Positions 33,253 through 42,089 of a stretch of DNA of 64,000 nt are shown here, one piece after another. Position 1 is the stretch's first letter. Every line of letters begins with the position of its first letter. Source of the DNA: Thermohalobaculum sp965247385 (lineage in GTDB: Bacteria; Pseudomonadota; Alphaproteobacteria; Rhodobacterales; Rhodobacteraceae). The DNA lies in NCBI GenBank assembly GCA_965247385.1, contig CBDFHG010000005.1, positions 1 to 64,000 of the forward strand, written 5' to 3'. Position numbers and translations under genes: made by a program. The notes beneath the pieces were generated by a model, which saw only the letters and a program-made list of their open reading frames with translations, had not been told where the DNA came from and made no database searches.

Positions 33253-34413
33253 CACATTACACGACTCTCGTTCGTTTTGGCCTGATTTGGCGCCATGGCT
33301 CGATTGCTGTGATCGGGTCAGTGCGTAACAGCCTTCGTATCTGATCAAGGCCGACCCTGAACCAGGATTTTGCGTAGTAACCGTGCTTTTTCCGGAGCAT
33401 CTTGGCCGCTCTGATCAGGCGGGATGCTGTCTTGCTGACCCATGCCATGGCGAGGGCGACGATGCCGAGAAGCAGGTTCAGTTTTTGTGGGCGCGTGAGC
33501 CGCGTGTCATCGAGATTGAGACCGCGTGTTTTCGCGTCACCGAAGAGACATTCGATGGCCCATCGTTTGCGATAGGCGCCAAGCGCGCAATCCGCTGGCG
33601 CGTTCGACGCGACGATGAGCAGCTCTTTGCCCTTGATGCGCTTCGCGGCGAAATTCAGCTTGAGCGGAGCGTCCGATTTCGACCCTGTCAGAGAGGCGGA
33701 AAACTGCCGCGCACCCCGACATTTGCGCAACAGCGACTTCAGGGTCAGCTTGCGCCCATCCTCGGTGACAACGTTGAGGCATTCCTTCACCCGGATGACC
33801 ATGGGGACATTGTTTTCATTGAGAAAACGCAGCCAGCACACGCCAATGAACTCTCTATCCGCCAGAAGCAGCTTGATGCTGGCGGCACCGAACAGGGCCA
33901 GATAGCGCCGCATCAAGGCAATTCGGTCGTCCGTGTCGCTGGTGCCGGCCTTGTCCAGAACCGTCCACATCAGCGCCACCCGATGACGCCTCGTGACGAT
34001 GGCCAGCATCAGGATGTTCACGTCCTTGCAGCCGACCTTCCAATTGGTCCGGTCCAGACACAAATGCCACGGCGCGGTCAGGCCCAGCAATTCGACGACA
34101 AGTCCGGCGGACCAGTCAGACCCAGGATCAACATGCTGAAAGAACCGCTGAAGCCGGCGATAGGTCGAGGCGATCTTGGTGGTTGTCTGGCGTTCACTCG
34201 CCAGGTGGCTGAGGTTCGCCGTCCGGGCGCTCACCACCGCAACGATCAAAAGGCAAAGCGTCTCCATCCGGCTCTTGCTCAAAGGGACATGGGGGTGCAA
34301 TGTTCGGCCGAGGGTGGCGAGGGCTTGCTGGACCAAGGGACGCTCCTTTTGGCGAAGAAGAGTCCCAGAAGACCACCTTTCGCCACCATCAGCCACTACT
34401 GTCGTGCAGTGTG
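33253..34413 (-). mobile_element. IS4-family element
   Basis: A 1161-base element with ends CACATTACACGAC and GTCGTGCAGTGTG (11 of 13 matching as inverted repeats) and a 9-base direct duplication GGCCATGAT (33244-33252 and 34414-34422). It carries one intact transposase gene. It inserted just before or within the first codons of the small membrane-protein gene at 34418. Confidence 0.9.
33257..34336 (-). CDS. IS4-family transposase
   Basis: A 359-residue DDE transposase with WHLCLDRTNWKVG (first aspartate), LLADREFIG (second) and YRKRWAIECLFGDAKTRGL, the Y(2)R(3)E(6)K motif of IS4. The TTG at 34336 was chosen as start because AAGGAG precedes it by six bases and it gives VQQALATLGRTLHPHV. The frame is open further upstream, out to the element's end and beyond. 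Confidence 0.88.
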   Translation of the reverse strand: MVQQALATLGRTLHPHVPLSKSRMETLCLLIVAVVSARTANLSHLASERQTTTKIASTYRRLQRFFQHVDPGSDWSAGLVVELLGLTAPWHLCLDRTNWKVGCKDVNILMLAIVTRRHRVALMWTVLDKAGTSDTDDRIALMRRYLALFGAASIKLLLADREFIGVCWLRFLNENNVPMVIRVKECLNVVTEDGRKLTLKSLLRKCRGARQFSASLTGSKSDAPLKLNFAAKRIKGKELLIVASNAPADCALGAYRKRWAIECLFGDAKTRGLNLDDTRLTRPQKLNLLLGIVALAMAWVSKTASRLIRAAKMLRKKHGYYAKSWFRVGLDQIRRLLRTDPITAIEPWRQIRPKRTRVV

Positions 34414-34417
34414 GGCC

Positions 34418-34603
34418 ATGATGCTCCGGCAACTCGACGCTCACAGCAGCATTCGTGAACGCGTTGCATCTCTGGAAGAAGCGGTGCGGCATTCCGCCTC
34501 GAAGGCCGATGTTGCCAACGTGAAAATATGGGCGCTCACAGGCATCATCGGTGCTCTGCTGGCAGCCGGGTTTGCTCTTGTAAGGTTGGTCTTTTACTCT
34601 TGA
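34418..34603 (+). CDS. Small coiled-coil/one-helix membrane protein, separated from its upstream region by IS4
   Basis: From the double ATG at 34418 the 61-residue frame has SIRERVASLEEAVRHSASKA (coiled coil) and ALTGIIGALLAAGFALVRLV (transmembrane helix). Removing IS4 and one target duplication joins the frame upstream to NIRPERPVEEGDTAEIRAMM in DNA directly behind the Panacea gene, so the native gene was probably its neighbour. The architecture resembles XhlA-like or small membrane-active toxins. No ribosome-binding site remains directly upstream, so it may be silent. Confidence 0.5.
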   Translation: MMLRQLDAHSSIRERVASLEEAVRHSASKADVANVKIWALTGIIGALLAAGFALVRLVFYS

Positions 34604-34700
34604 AAAGGCCGCTCTGTCGTGGCGTGGACTCGCGCACCGCTAGAGTAGCTTGAGTTGTCGCCCACCCGGTCGATGCTCTATGACTTCCAGTATTGTCCGC

Positions 34701-34925
34701 TCAAGGTGCAGTCCTTTTGGCGAGGTGCGTTGGACAATTTTTACGGGAAACGTAAACATCACCTTTTACAAAAGAGACCTCATTATTTGCGACTTTGTTC
34801 AGGAAAACTACATCTTCAATCGCGGCCAGAAATGTTTCATCGCCTGCCGTAAAGCGCCATTTATTTCCGTCTTTGAAGGTGATCTCGCGCGCCTGCAATC
34901 GCATTTCATGTTCGCACCCCGTCAC
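34701..34925 (-). CDS. Hypothetical protein
   Basis: A 74-residue frame (GTG start; an ATG at 34904 is possible) reading REITFKDGNKWRFTAGDETF then EDVVFLNKVANNEVSFVKGD. The composition looks protein-like and the region is low in GC, like the toxin-antitoxin genes on its left. No family is recognised, and it may be cut at the 3' end. Confidence 0.4.
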   Translation of the reverse strand: MTGCEHEMRLQAREITFKDGNKWRFTAGDETFLAAIEDVVFLNKVANNEVSFVKGDVYVSRKNCPTHLAKRTAP

Positions 34926-35088
34926 TTCTTCCTCGCCCTCATCCGGATCTGGAACTTAAAGTATTGGCGTTCGGATTTTTCGATAGTGAGGCGTGTGAAG
35001 TCACCTATGCCTTGCTCATCAAATGAGGCGTTTTGGGAGCTTAAATCAGAAATTAGCCGGGATGGGAATCCTGAATCTCAACAGACCC
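34926..35088. other. Non-coding stretch with an isolated IS427-type terminal repeat
   Basis: GAATCTCAACAGACCCT at 35073-35089 is the inverted counterpart of the IS5 element end at 30269-30286. No transposase sequence is attached here. The rest shows no gene I can support. Confidence 0.45.
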
Positions 35089-35164
35089 TAGAGCGATTTC
35101 AAGCAAAGTGGGTTCACTTTGCGACTCGGAAATCGCGGCAATTCAATGAGATAGAGCATGATCC
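35089..35164. repeat. 76-base stem-loop repeat, copy I
   Basis: It matches 63500-63575 at 72 of 76 positions. It contains a two-step hairpin: GCGATTTC pairs with GAAATCGC and, inside, GCAAAGTG pairs with CACTTTGC. It ends AGAGCATGATCC, and immediately to the right AGAGCATGATCCATGA...TCATGGATCATGCTCT forms a second palindrome (35152-35193). Confidence 0.8.
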
Positions 35165-35202
35165 ATGAATCGGAGATCATGGATCATGCTCTAACGCGAA
35201 CC

Positions 35203-35275
35203 CATTCACCCACGCCGCCTCCCGCTGGGATTTATGCGCCTGCCCGGTCACCCTCGGTGACCGGCAATCAACCCG
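35203..35275. repeat. Intergenic repeat, fourth copy of the 1.75/3.0/3.9 kb family
   Basis: CGCCTCCCGCTGGGATTTATGCGCCTG is followed by the hairpin CCGGTCACCCTCGGTGACCGG at about 35246-35265. Same module order as the copy at 3875-4004. Confidence 0.6.
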
Positions 35276-35379
35276 CACTGACGCACAAAGGATCACCACG
35301 CAGCGCCGTCAGGGCAGATGACCTGACATCGAAGCGCGTCCGAGCATACCGAAAACTGCTAGCGGGCTTTCGTCACCAT

Positions 35380-35404
35380 AAAAAAGGACCGGTCGCACCG
35401 GCCC
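35380..35404 (-). terminator. Rho-independent terminator for the DUF465 gene
   Basis: On the minus strand a GGCCGGTGCGACCGGTCC hairpin is followed by TTTTTT, just after the stop codon at 35410. Confidence 0.75.
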
Positions 35405-35409
35405 CCTGC

Positions 35410-35580
35410 TCACGCGTGTGTCGCAAGCTTGGTGATTTCTTCCTTCAAGAGCAGCTTTTGTCGTTTCATCGCCGTGATCTGGAGATCATCGCTGCCAGGC
35501 CTTTGTTGTTCGTCTTCGATCTTTTTCGAGAGAGCCTCATGTTTTTGGCGCAACTGGCTGAGATGAGACGACGCGCTCAT
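35410..35580 (-). CDS. DUF465 (YdcH-like) small protein
   Basis: A 56-residue helical-hairpin protein: LSQLRQKHEALSKKIEDEQQ, a turn at PGSDDLQ, then ITAMKRQKLLLKEEITKL. This is the DUF465 pattern found throughout Alphaproteobacteria. AAAGGAGGAC stands eight bases before the ATG and a terminator follows the stop, so the gene looks genuine and independently transcribed. Function unknown. Confidence 0.88.
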   Translation of the reverse strand: MSASSHLSQLRQKHEALSKKIEDEQQRPGSDDLQITAMKRQKLLLKEEITKLATHA

Positions 35581-35786
35581 GGGCAGTCCTCCTTTGTCGC
35601 AGTCCTGATGAGGGAATTACAGCAGTGTTTCACGGCATTGTCACTATCGAGTATGATTCTCCGGGAGATTCAGGGGCTTGACCGCACTACCCACAGGTTT
35701 TCCACAGACCGGACCCCGCGACTCACCCCCCCACATAGAATCCGCGCCGCCCGCGCAAGCGCAAGTATCCTCCACCGGATCCAACG

Positions 35787-36968
35787 CTAAACAGCCGTCC
35801 GTGGCAGGGCCTTCTCGACCAGCCGGGCCCAATAGGCGACCCCCAGTGGCGCTGCCTCATCATTGAAGTCATAGCCGGCATTATGCAGCGGCTTGCTGTC
35901 GCCATTGCCGATCAGCACATAGCAGCCCGGCACCTCGCGGGCGAAAAACGAGAAGTCCTCGCTCGCCATGGTCAGTTCATGGCCGCGATGCACATTGGCG
36001 TCGCCGAAGGCGTCGCGCATCACCGTTTCGGCGAAATCCGCCTCTGTCTCGTCATTGATGGTCGGCGGATATGGGGTCGGGTCGCGCTCGATCTCGATCT
36101 CCACCCCCATGGCGGCGGCGATCTGGGCGCAGATCCGGTCCATTTCATCTTTGATCAGCCGCTGCACACCCTCGTCGAAACAGCGCGTCGTTCCCATCAG
36201 TTCCGCCCGGTCCGGGATCACGTTATGGGTCGTCCCGGCGCTGAACCTGGTCACCGACAGCACCGCCGGCTGCAGCGGATCGACAACCCGGCTGACCACC
36301 GTCTGCAAGGCGGAGACCATCTGCGTCCCGGCGACAATCGGGTCGCGCGCTTCCTGTGGACTGGCGGCATGGCTGCCACGCCCGGTGATGGTGATGGTGA
36401 ACATGCTGGCCGCAGCCAGCACCGGCCCCTCCTTCACAGCGAACTGGCCAACGGCCATCCCCGGCCAGTTATGCATTCCGTAGACGGCGCGCGGGGGGTA
36501 GCGGTCGAACAACCCGTCCTCCAGCATCGCCTTGGCGCCGCCGCCGCCCTCTTCCGCTGGCTGGAAGCAGAAATACACCGTGCCGTCGAAGTTTCGCGTC
36601 TCGGCCAGGTGCTTGGCCGCGCCCAGCAGCATTGTGGTGTGGCCGTCATGGCCGCAGGCATGCATCGTGCCAGGCGTGGTCGAGGCATACGCCGCCCCGG
36701 TCGCCTCCTCGATCGGCAGGGCGTCCATGTCGGCGCGCAGCATGATCGCCTCGCCACCCGGTCCGCCGCGCCCGTGCAATACTCCCAGCACACCGGTGCC
36801 GCCGATGCCGGTCTCGACCCCGTCGAAGCCGAGTCCGGTCAGTCGCTCGGCCACTTTTGCCGCCGTCCGGTGCTCCTCGTAGCGCAATTCCGGGTGACGA
36901 TGGAAATCCTGGCGCCACTCGGCCAATTCATTCGCCTGGGCGGCAATCGAGTTGGGAATCGGTTTCAT
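35787..36968 (-). CDS. M20-family amidohydrolase (hippurate hydrolase/aminoacylase-like)
   Basis: A 393-residue zinc peptidase-family enzyme that removes an acyl group from N-acyl amino acids. Metal and catalytic sites are visible: MHACGHDGHTTML (about 102-114), FQPAEEGGGG (about 135-144), MHNWPGMAVG, GRGSHAASPQ in the lid domain and TMASEDFSFF near the end. The first four bases of its gene overlap the end of the methyltransferase gene (ATGA), so it is probably the last gene of a three-gene unit reading leftwards. Confidence 0.92.
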   Translation of the reverse strand: MKPIPNSIAAQANELAEWRQDFHRHPELRYEEHRTAAKVAERLTGLGFDGVETGIGGTGVLGVLHGRGGPGGEAIMLRADMDALPIEEATGAAYASTTPGTMHACGHDGHTTMLLGAAKHLAETRNFDGTVYFCFQPAEEGGGGAKAMLEDGLFDRYPPRAVYGMHNWPGMAVGQFAVKEGPVLAAASMFTITITGRGSHAASPQEARDPIVAGTQMVSALQTVVSRVVDPLQPAVLSVTRFSAGTTHNVIPDRAELMGTTRCFDEGVQRLIKDEMDRICAQIAAAMGVEIEIERDPTPYPPTINDETEADFAETVMRDAFGDANVHRGHELTMASEDFSFFAREVPGCYVLIGNGDSKPLHNAGYDFNDEAAPLGVAYWARLVEKALPRTAV

Positions 36969-37762
36969 GGAGTCCTTTCCTGAAAATCAAGCGCCGCCGC
37001 TTCGCGGAGAATCGAAGCCATCGCGGGCGAATAGTCGTCCTCATCCCGAACATGTGCGCTGCCGGCATGGATCACAAGAGGCGAAAGCATGCGAAAATGC
37101 CCCCTTGCCCCCTTGCGCGCCCGAATGATCACCCGCCCGGCATCGCGTCCCGCCCGGGCCACCAGCGGCAGCAGCGCGATTGACCCGGCCGGACCGTCCA
37201 GCAGGCGCAGCAACTCCGGCGCCCGCTCGGCGCGGTGGATCACCGTCAGCCAACCCTTCGGCTTCAGCCGCGCCAGCGCGGCGGCGGTCCAGTCGCCCAT
37301 GGCGGCACCATCTTCACCCCGGCGCTCTCGATGCGCCCGATCTCGCCCCGGCACGGGCGAGGCCACGGCGGTCGCGGCGTGATAGGGCGGATTCATCATC
37401 ACATGGTCGAAATCGAGTTGCCGCAGCGCCCGTGGCGGCGCCGCCACGTCACCCTCGTGCAACGCGATCTCTATACTGTTCAACCGTGCATTCTCCAGCG
37501 CCAGCGCCAGATAGGCGGGTTGGATTTCCAGCCCGTGCAGCGCCAACCCCGGCACCCTTGCGGCCAGGCAGAACACCGCCGCACCGGCGCCGCAGCCCAG
37601 ATCCAGCACCCGCTCGCCCGGCTGCGCCGCGACTGCCGCCGCCAGCAGCACCGGATCGGTCGCCGCGCGGTAGCCCTGCAACGGCTGAACCAACCGCACC
37701 CGGCCGCCGAGCAACCGGTCCTCCCGGGTATCGTCCGGAGCAAAAGCGGCGCTCAAATCCAC
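36965..37762 (-). CDS. TrmN6-like adenine-N6 methyltransferase
   Basis: A 265-residue SAM-dependent methyltransferase. The SAM loop is VLDLGCGAGAAVFCLA (about 51-66), the second acidic site is LEIQP, and the catalytic NPPY is in MMNPPYH (about 121-127), as in enzymes acting on exocyclic adenine N6. The closest family is COG4123, which includes tRNA1(Val) A37 methyltransferase. It overlaps both neighbours. Confidence 0.88.
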   Translation of the reverse strand: MDLSAAFAPDDTREDRLLGGRVRLVQPLQGYRAATDPVLLAAAVAAQPGERVLDLGCGAGAAVFCLAARVPGLALHGLEIQPAYLALALENARLNSIEIALHEGDVAAPPRALRQLDFDHVMMNPPYHAATAVASPVPGRDRAHRERRGEDGAAMGDWTAAALARLKPKGWLTVIHRAERAPELLRLLDGPAGSIALLPLVARAGRDAGRVIIRARKGARGHFRMLSPLVIHAGSAHVRDEDDYSPAMASILREAAALDFQERTP

Positions 37763-37983
37763 GCCTCGGGCTCATAGGGCTCGACCCCGTTGTCACGCAG
37801 GATCGCCCGGGCCATGAACAAATCCTGGCGCATCACCATCAGCCGGCGCGGCAAAATGCCAAGGCTGCCCTCCAGGATGCTCATATTTACGTCGAAGACG
37901 AAGCAAGTTATATCCTCGGCGTCCAGCAACGCTTGCGCGTAGGGGACGAGGGTCGGGTCGGTGGTGCGCAACAACTCTTCCAT
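37753..37983 (-). CDS. DUF2007 family protein
   Basis: A 76-residue protein, MEELLRTTDPTLVPYAQALL then LMVMRQDLFMARAILRDNG, with the DUF2007 pattern (putative signal-transducing family). The gene overlaps the methyltransferase gene by ten bases and is divergent from the prenyl synthase gene. The DUF2007-methyltransferase pairing is frequent in Alphaproteobacteria. Confidence 0.87.
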   Translation of the reverse strand: MEELLRTTDPTLVPYAQALLDAEDITCFVFDVNMSILEGSLGILPRRLMVMRQDLFMARAILRDNGVEPYEPEAWI

Positions 37984-38069
37984 GGCAGACCAGAGTTAAG
38001 CGATCGGAAGGGCGAGGTCGAGCCGCCTCCGCGACAAGGAACCCAAGTACCGATGACCGCGACCCCCCC

Positions 38070-39077
38070 ATGACCGGCGCCAATGCAGGCTCCCCCCCCG
38101 GCCCATTCGAACGCCTGTTCGCCCTGGTCACCGGCGACCTTGCTCTGGTCAACGCCCTGATTCGCGACCGCATGTCGTCCGAACACGCGCCCCGCATACC
38201 GGAAATCTCCGCTCATCTGATCGAGGCCGGGGGCAAGCGGCTGCGCCCGATCCTGACGCTGGCGGCCAGCCAGCTGTGCGGCTATGCGGGCAGCGACCAT
38301 ATCAAGCTGGCGGCGACGGTGGAGTTCATCCACACCGCCACGTTGCTGCACGACGACGTGGTCGATGAGAGCAGCAAACGCCGGGGCCGCGCCACGGCCA
38401 ACATCCTGTGGGACAACAAATCCAGCGTCCTTGTCGGCGACTACCTGTTCGCCCGCGCCTTCCAACTGATGGTCGAGACCGGGTCGCTGGAGGTGCTACG
38501 CATCCTTTCCAACGCCGCCGCCGTAATTGCCGAAGGCGAGGTGCTGCAACTGACCACCGCAAATGATCTCACGACCGACCTTGCCCGCTACGACCAGGTG
38601 ATTCGCGGCAAAACCGCAGCACTCTTCTCCGCCGCCACCGAAGTCGGCGGGGTGATCGCCGACGCCGATGCCGACAAGGTGACGGCGCTGCGCACTTATG
38701 GCGACGGGCTGGGCATGGCCTTCCAACTGGCCGACGACCTGCTGGATTATGGCGGGTCCTCCGCCGCACTGGGCAAGAACACCGGCGACGATTTCCGCGA
38801 GGGCAAAGTCACAATGCCGGTCATCCTGGCCTTCGGCCGGGGCGACACCGAAGCCCAAACCTTCTGGCGTCGCACCATTGCGCGCGGCAAGCAGGAAGCG
38901 GACGATCTGGAGCAAGCCATGGCCTATCTCCGCCAGACCGATGCCCTGGCCGACACCCAGGTGGCGGCGCGCGGCCATGCCGATCGGGCACTGGCGGCGC
39001 TGGAGGGCTTTCCGGCGGGCGCGTTGCAGACCGCGCTGGAGGACATCGCCGAATTCGTAGTTGGCCGGACGGTGTGA
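38070..39077 (+). CDS. ispB: Long-chain polyprenyl diphosphate synthase (octaprenyl/decaprenyl type)
   Basis: A 335-residue trans-prenyltransferase that makes the ubiquinone side chain. The first aspartate-rich motif is LLHDDVVDES (about residue 92) and the second LADDLLDYGG (about 220). GKRLRPILTL lies near residue 52 and ELTTANDLTT-like sequence around 165. The ATG at 38070 directly precedes family sequence. The chain length of the product cannot be read from the motifs alone. Confidence 0.92.
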   Translation: MTGANAGSPPGPFERLFALVTGDLALVNALIRDRMSSEHAPRIPEISAHLIEAGGKRLRPILTLAASQLCGYAGSDHIKLAATVEFIHTATLLHDDVVDESSKRRGRATANILWDNKSSVLVGDYLFARAFQLMVETGSLEVLRILSNAAAVIAEGEVLQLTTANDLTTDLARYDQVIRGKTAALFSAATEVGGVIADADADKVTALRTYGDGLGMAFQLADDLLDYGGSSAALGKNTGDDFREGKVTMPVILAFGRGDTEAQTFWRRTIARGKQEADDLEQAMAYLRQTDALADTQVAARGHADRALAALEGFPAGALQTALEDIAEFVVGRTV

Positions 39078-39144
39078 CCGGCATCAACCCTTGACACCCG
39101 GCCCCAAAGCCCGCCCTGTATCGGGAGCAGGGAGGCCATGGACC

Positions 39145-39615
39145 GTGCCGAAAATCGACCTCGACACCGTTGAACCCGAAACCGGATCGACCTACCCGGA
39201 ACCCTACGCCTCGCAGATGGGCGGGCGCGCGTTCCAGGGCCTCGGCGACACCGCCGGGCTGACCCAGTTCGGCGTCAACCTGGTGACGATGCCGCCGGGC
39301 GCGATATCATCGCTGCGCCACTGGCACTCCGGAGAGGACGAGTTCGTCTGGGTCACCTCCGGCGAGTTGGTGCTGGTCCAGGACGGTGGCGAAACCGTAT
39401 TGCGGGAGGGCGACGCGGCGGGCTTCAAGGCCGGCGACCCGGACGGCCACCACCTGCAAAACCGCTCGGGTTCGCAGGCCAGCTTCCTTGCCATTGGCAC
39501 CAGAGGCGGCGATGACACCTGCAGCTACTCCGATGTAGACCTGATCAACCACACCGAAGGCCCCCGCAACTGGTTCACCCTGCGCGACGGCACCTTCGTC
39601 AAGGACGGCTCCTGA
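39145..39615 (+). CDS. Cupin-domain protein
   Basis: A 156-residue single-cupin protein. The metal-binding motif 1 is RHWHSGEDEFVWVTSGE (from about residue 56) and motif 2 is AGDPDGHHLQNRS (about 99). The GTG at 39145 was chosen because GGAGG precedes it by nine bases; the ATG seven bases earlier is out of frame. Cupins of this type are often reported near sugar or stress genes, but the function here is unknown. fadJ starts 14 bases downstream. Confidence 0.85.
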   Translation: MPKIDLDTVEPETGSTYPEPYASQMGGRAFQGLGDTAGLTQFGVNLVTMPPGAISSLRHWHSGEDEFVWVTSGELVLVQDGGETVLREGDAAGFKAGDPDGHHLQNRSGSQASFLAIGTRGGDDTCSYSDVDLINHTEGPRNWFTLRDGTFVKDGS

Positions 39616-39629
39616 CGGGAGAAAACCAC

Positions 39630-41852
39630 GTGAGCGAGATATTCCACTACGCCGCCGCCAGTACTAAGAACGGCGACACCATCGCCACCATCACCTGGGA
39701 CCTGCCCGGCGCCTCGATGAATGTGCTGAACGAGCAGGGCATCGCCGAACTCGACGCCCATGTCGATACCGCGCTGGCCGACGATACGGTCAAAGGCGTC
39801 ATCATCACCAGCGCCAAGAAGGATTTCGCTGGTGGCATGGACCTCAACGTCATCGCCCGGATGAAGCGCCAAGCCGAGGCAAAAGGCGGCAACCCCGCCG
39901 AGACCGTATTCGGCTTCGTCATGGGTCTCCACGGAGTTTTGCGCAAGATCGAGCGCGCCGGGGCCGACCCCAAAACCCACAAGGGCGGCAAGCCCTTCGT
40001 CTGGGCCGCGCCCGGCACCTCGATGGGCATCGGTACCGAGATCGGACTCGCCTGCCACCACCGCATCGCTGCCGATAACCCCAATGCGAAAATCGGCCTG
40101 CCCGAAATCCTCGTCGGCCTGTTCCCCGGCTCCGGCGGCACCACCCGGCTGGTGCGGATGCTGGGCGTCATGGGAGCGGCCCCCTTCCTGCTGGAGGGCA
40201 AGACGCCGGTGCCCAGAAAAGCCAAATCCGCCGGGCTGATCGACGCGGTCGTCCCTGCCGAAGACCTGCTCACCGCCGCCCGCGACTGGCTGACGGAGGC
40301 CACTGAAAAGGACGCCGTCAAACCCTGGGACCAGCGCGGCTTCAAAATCCCCGGCGGCGCACCCTACACCCGCGACGGCTTCAACATCTTCCTCGGCGGC
40401 ATCGTCATGGCCCATGGCAAGAGCCAGGGCGCCTACCCGGCACCAAAGGCCCTGCTCAGCGCCGTCTACGAGGGCGCGCTGGTCGATTTCGACACCGCCA
40501 TCCGCATCGAGGCGCGCTGGTTCACGTCGCTGCTGATGAATCCCTCGTCCGAGGCAATGATCCGCTCGCTGTTCATCAACAAGCAGGCGCTGGAGAAGGG
40601 TGCTGTCCGGCCCAAGGACATCCCCGACATGGCGGTAAAAAAGCTCGGCATTCTTGGTGCCGGAATGATGGGCGCCGGGATCGGCTTCGTCTCCGCCCGC
40701 GTTGGCATCGAGGTGGTGCTGATCGACCGCGACCAGCCCAGCGCCGACAACGGCCGCGCCACCATCGAAGGCATCCTCGACGAGGGCGTCAAACGTCGCA
40801 AGGTGACGGCCGAACAAAAGGACGAAATCCTCGCCCGCGTGCTGGCCACTCCCGACTATGCCGCGCTAAAAGGCTGTGACCTGATCGTCGAGGCGGTGTT
40901 CGAGGACACGCAGGTCAAGGCCAAGGTCACCGCCCTAGCCGAAGCGCATCTCGACGAGTCTGCGATCTTCGCCACCAACACCTCGACCCTGCCGATCTCC
41001 GAACTGGCCAAGGCCAGCCAGCGCCCGGAGCGCTATATCGGTATCCATTTCTTCTCGCCGGTCCACAAAATGCCGCTGATCGAGATTATCCGCGGCAAGC
41101 AAACCGGTGACGAAGCGGTGGCCAAGGCGCTTGATTTCGCCCGCCAGCTCCGCAAGATGCCCATCGTCGTCAACGACGCCCGCTTCTTCTACGCCAACCG
41201 CTGCATCATCCCCTATATCAACGAGGGGCTGATCATGGTCACCGAGGGCGTCGCCCCGGCGCTGGTGGAGAACGCCGCGCGGCAACTCGGAATGCCCGTC
41301 GGCCCCCTGCAACTGACCGACGAGACTTCGCTGGAACTGGGCCTCAAGATCGCGCGGGCCACCGAGGCTGCGATGGGCGACGCCTATCCCCGCTCCGGCG
41401 CCGACGACCTGCTGACCGAACTGGCGGAGAAACGCGGCCGCCTGGGCCGCAAATCCGGCGGCGGCATCTACGCCTATGACGACAAGGGCAAACGCACCGG
41501 CCTGTGGCCGGGTCTCGCCGAGATCTGGCCCACCGCCGCCGAGCAGCCCGAACTGGAAGACGTACAGAACCGGCTGATGATGGCCCAGGCGCTGGAGGCG
41601 GTGCGGGCGCTGGAAGAGGGCGTGCTGACCGATATCCGCGAGGGCGATGTGGGCGCGATCATGGGCTGGGGCTTCGCCCCCTGGTCCGGCGGCCCGCTAA
41701 GCTGGCTCGACATCATCGGCGCGGCACGGGCGATCGCGATCTGCGACGACCTCGCGGCGCGCCACGGCCCACGTTTCAAAGCCCCCGACCTGCTGCACGA
41801 CCTAGCCGAGAACTGCGACAGCTTCTACACCCGCTTCACCCCACTCGCCTGA
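39630..41852 (+). CDS. fadJ: Bifunctional enoyl-CoA hydratase / 3-hydroxyacyl-CoA dehydrogenase
   Basis: A 740-residue multifunctional beta-oxidation enzyme. The N-terminal crotonase domain (about 1-190) contains GTSMGIGTEIGLACHHRIA. The NAD-binding motif LGILGAGMMGAGI (about 338-350) starts the dehydrogenase, and HFFSPVHKMPLIEII with its catalytic histidine follows. The C-terminal domains complete the usual length. Start is GTG with GGGAG upstream. No thiolase partner lies within the window. Confidence 0.93.
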   Translation: MSEIFHYAAASTKNGDTIATITWDLPGASMNVLNEQGIAELDAHVDTALADDTVKGVIITSAKKDFAGGMDLNVIARMKRQAEAKGGNPAETVFGFVMGLHGVLRKIERAGADPKTHKGGKPFVWAAPGTSMGIGTEIGLACHHRIAADNPNAKIGLPEILVGLFPGSGGTTRLVRMLGVMGAAPFLLEGKTPVPRKAKSAGLIDAVVPAEDLLTAARDWLTEATEKDAVKPWDQRGFKIPGGAPYTRDGFNIFLGGIVMAHGKSQGAYPAPKALLSAVYEGALVDFDTAIRIEARWFTSLLMNPSSEAMIRSLFINKQALEKGAVRPKDIPDMAVKKLGILGAGMMGAGIGFVSARVGIEVVLIDRDQPSADNGRATIEGILDEGVKRRKVTAEQKDEILARVLATPDYAALKGCDLIVEAVFEDTQVKAKVTALAEAHLDESAIFATNTSTLPISELAKASQRPERYIGIHFFSPVHKMPLIEIIRGKQTGDEAVAKALDFARQLRKMPIVVNDARFFYANRCIIPYINEGLIMVTEGVAPALVENAARQLGMPVGPLQLTDETSLELGLKIARATEAAMGDAYPRSGADDLLTELAEKRGRLGRKSGGGIYAYDDKGKRTGLWPGLAEIWPTAAEQPELEDVQNRLMMAQALEAVRALEEGVLTDIREGDVGAIMGWGFAPWSGGPLSWLDIIGAARAIAICDDLAARHGPRFKAPDLLHDLAENCDSFYTRFTPLA

Positions 41853-42089
41853 CCGCGCCCGCCTGACTGCACACTGTAAATGCAGTGATTTCCGCAGGCC
41901 AAAACGTCCAACCTGCCCTGCGACTTCAGTTTCGCGACGGGTAAACCCCAACTACGGCAATGCAGTATTTGAGAGCAAAAAACGCCGAGCGATTTTCCTG
42001 CGCCTGACCGCCGCCGGCGGGGGCAACCGCTGTCGCCGCCACGATCGAGGTAGCGTCCATGGTCGCATCCGTCGGTCCCGGTCCATAGA
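41853..42089. other. Intergenic region after fadJ
   Basis: About 240 bases between fadJ and the IS fragments. I see no gene with family support; a minus-strand frame (MDATSIVAATAV...) is open across 41940-42062 but has no recognisable similarity or ribosome-binding site. Confidence 0.35.

Noticed and set aside
33383..34603. 406-codon plus-strand frame across IS4
   Set aside because: It is mostly antisense to the IS4 transposase; only the part after 34418 lies outside the element and is kept as a small membrane protein.
35158..35790. 210-codon plus-strand frame covering the DUF465 gene and upstream repeat
   Set aside because: It begins in palindromic repeats and is antisense to the DUF465 gene, which has a strong ribosome-binding site and terminator.
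39525..40817. 430-codon minus-strand frame opposite fadJ
   Set aside because: Antisense shadow of a clearly conserved gene.
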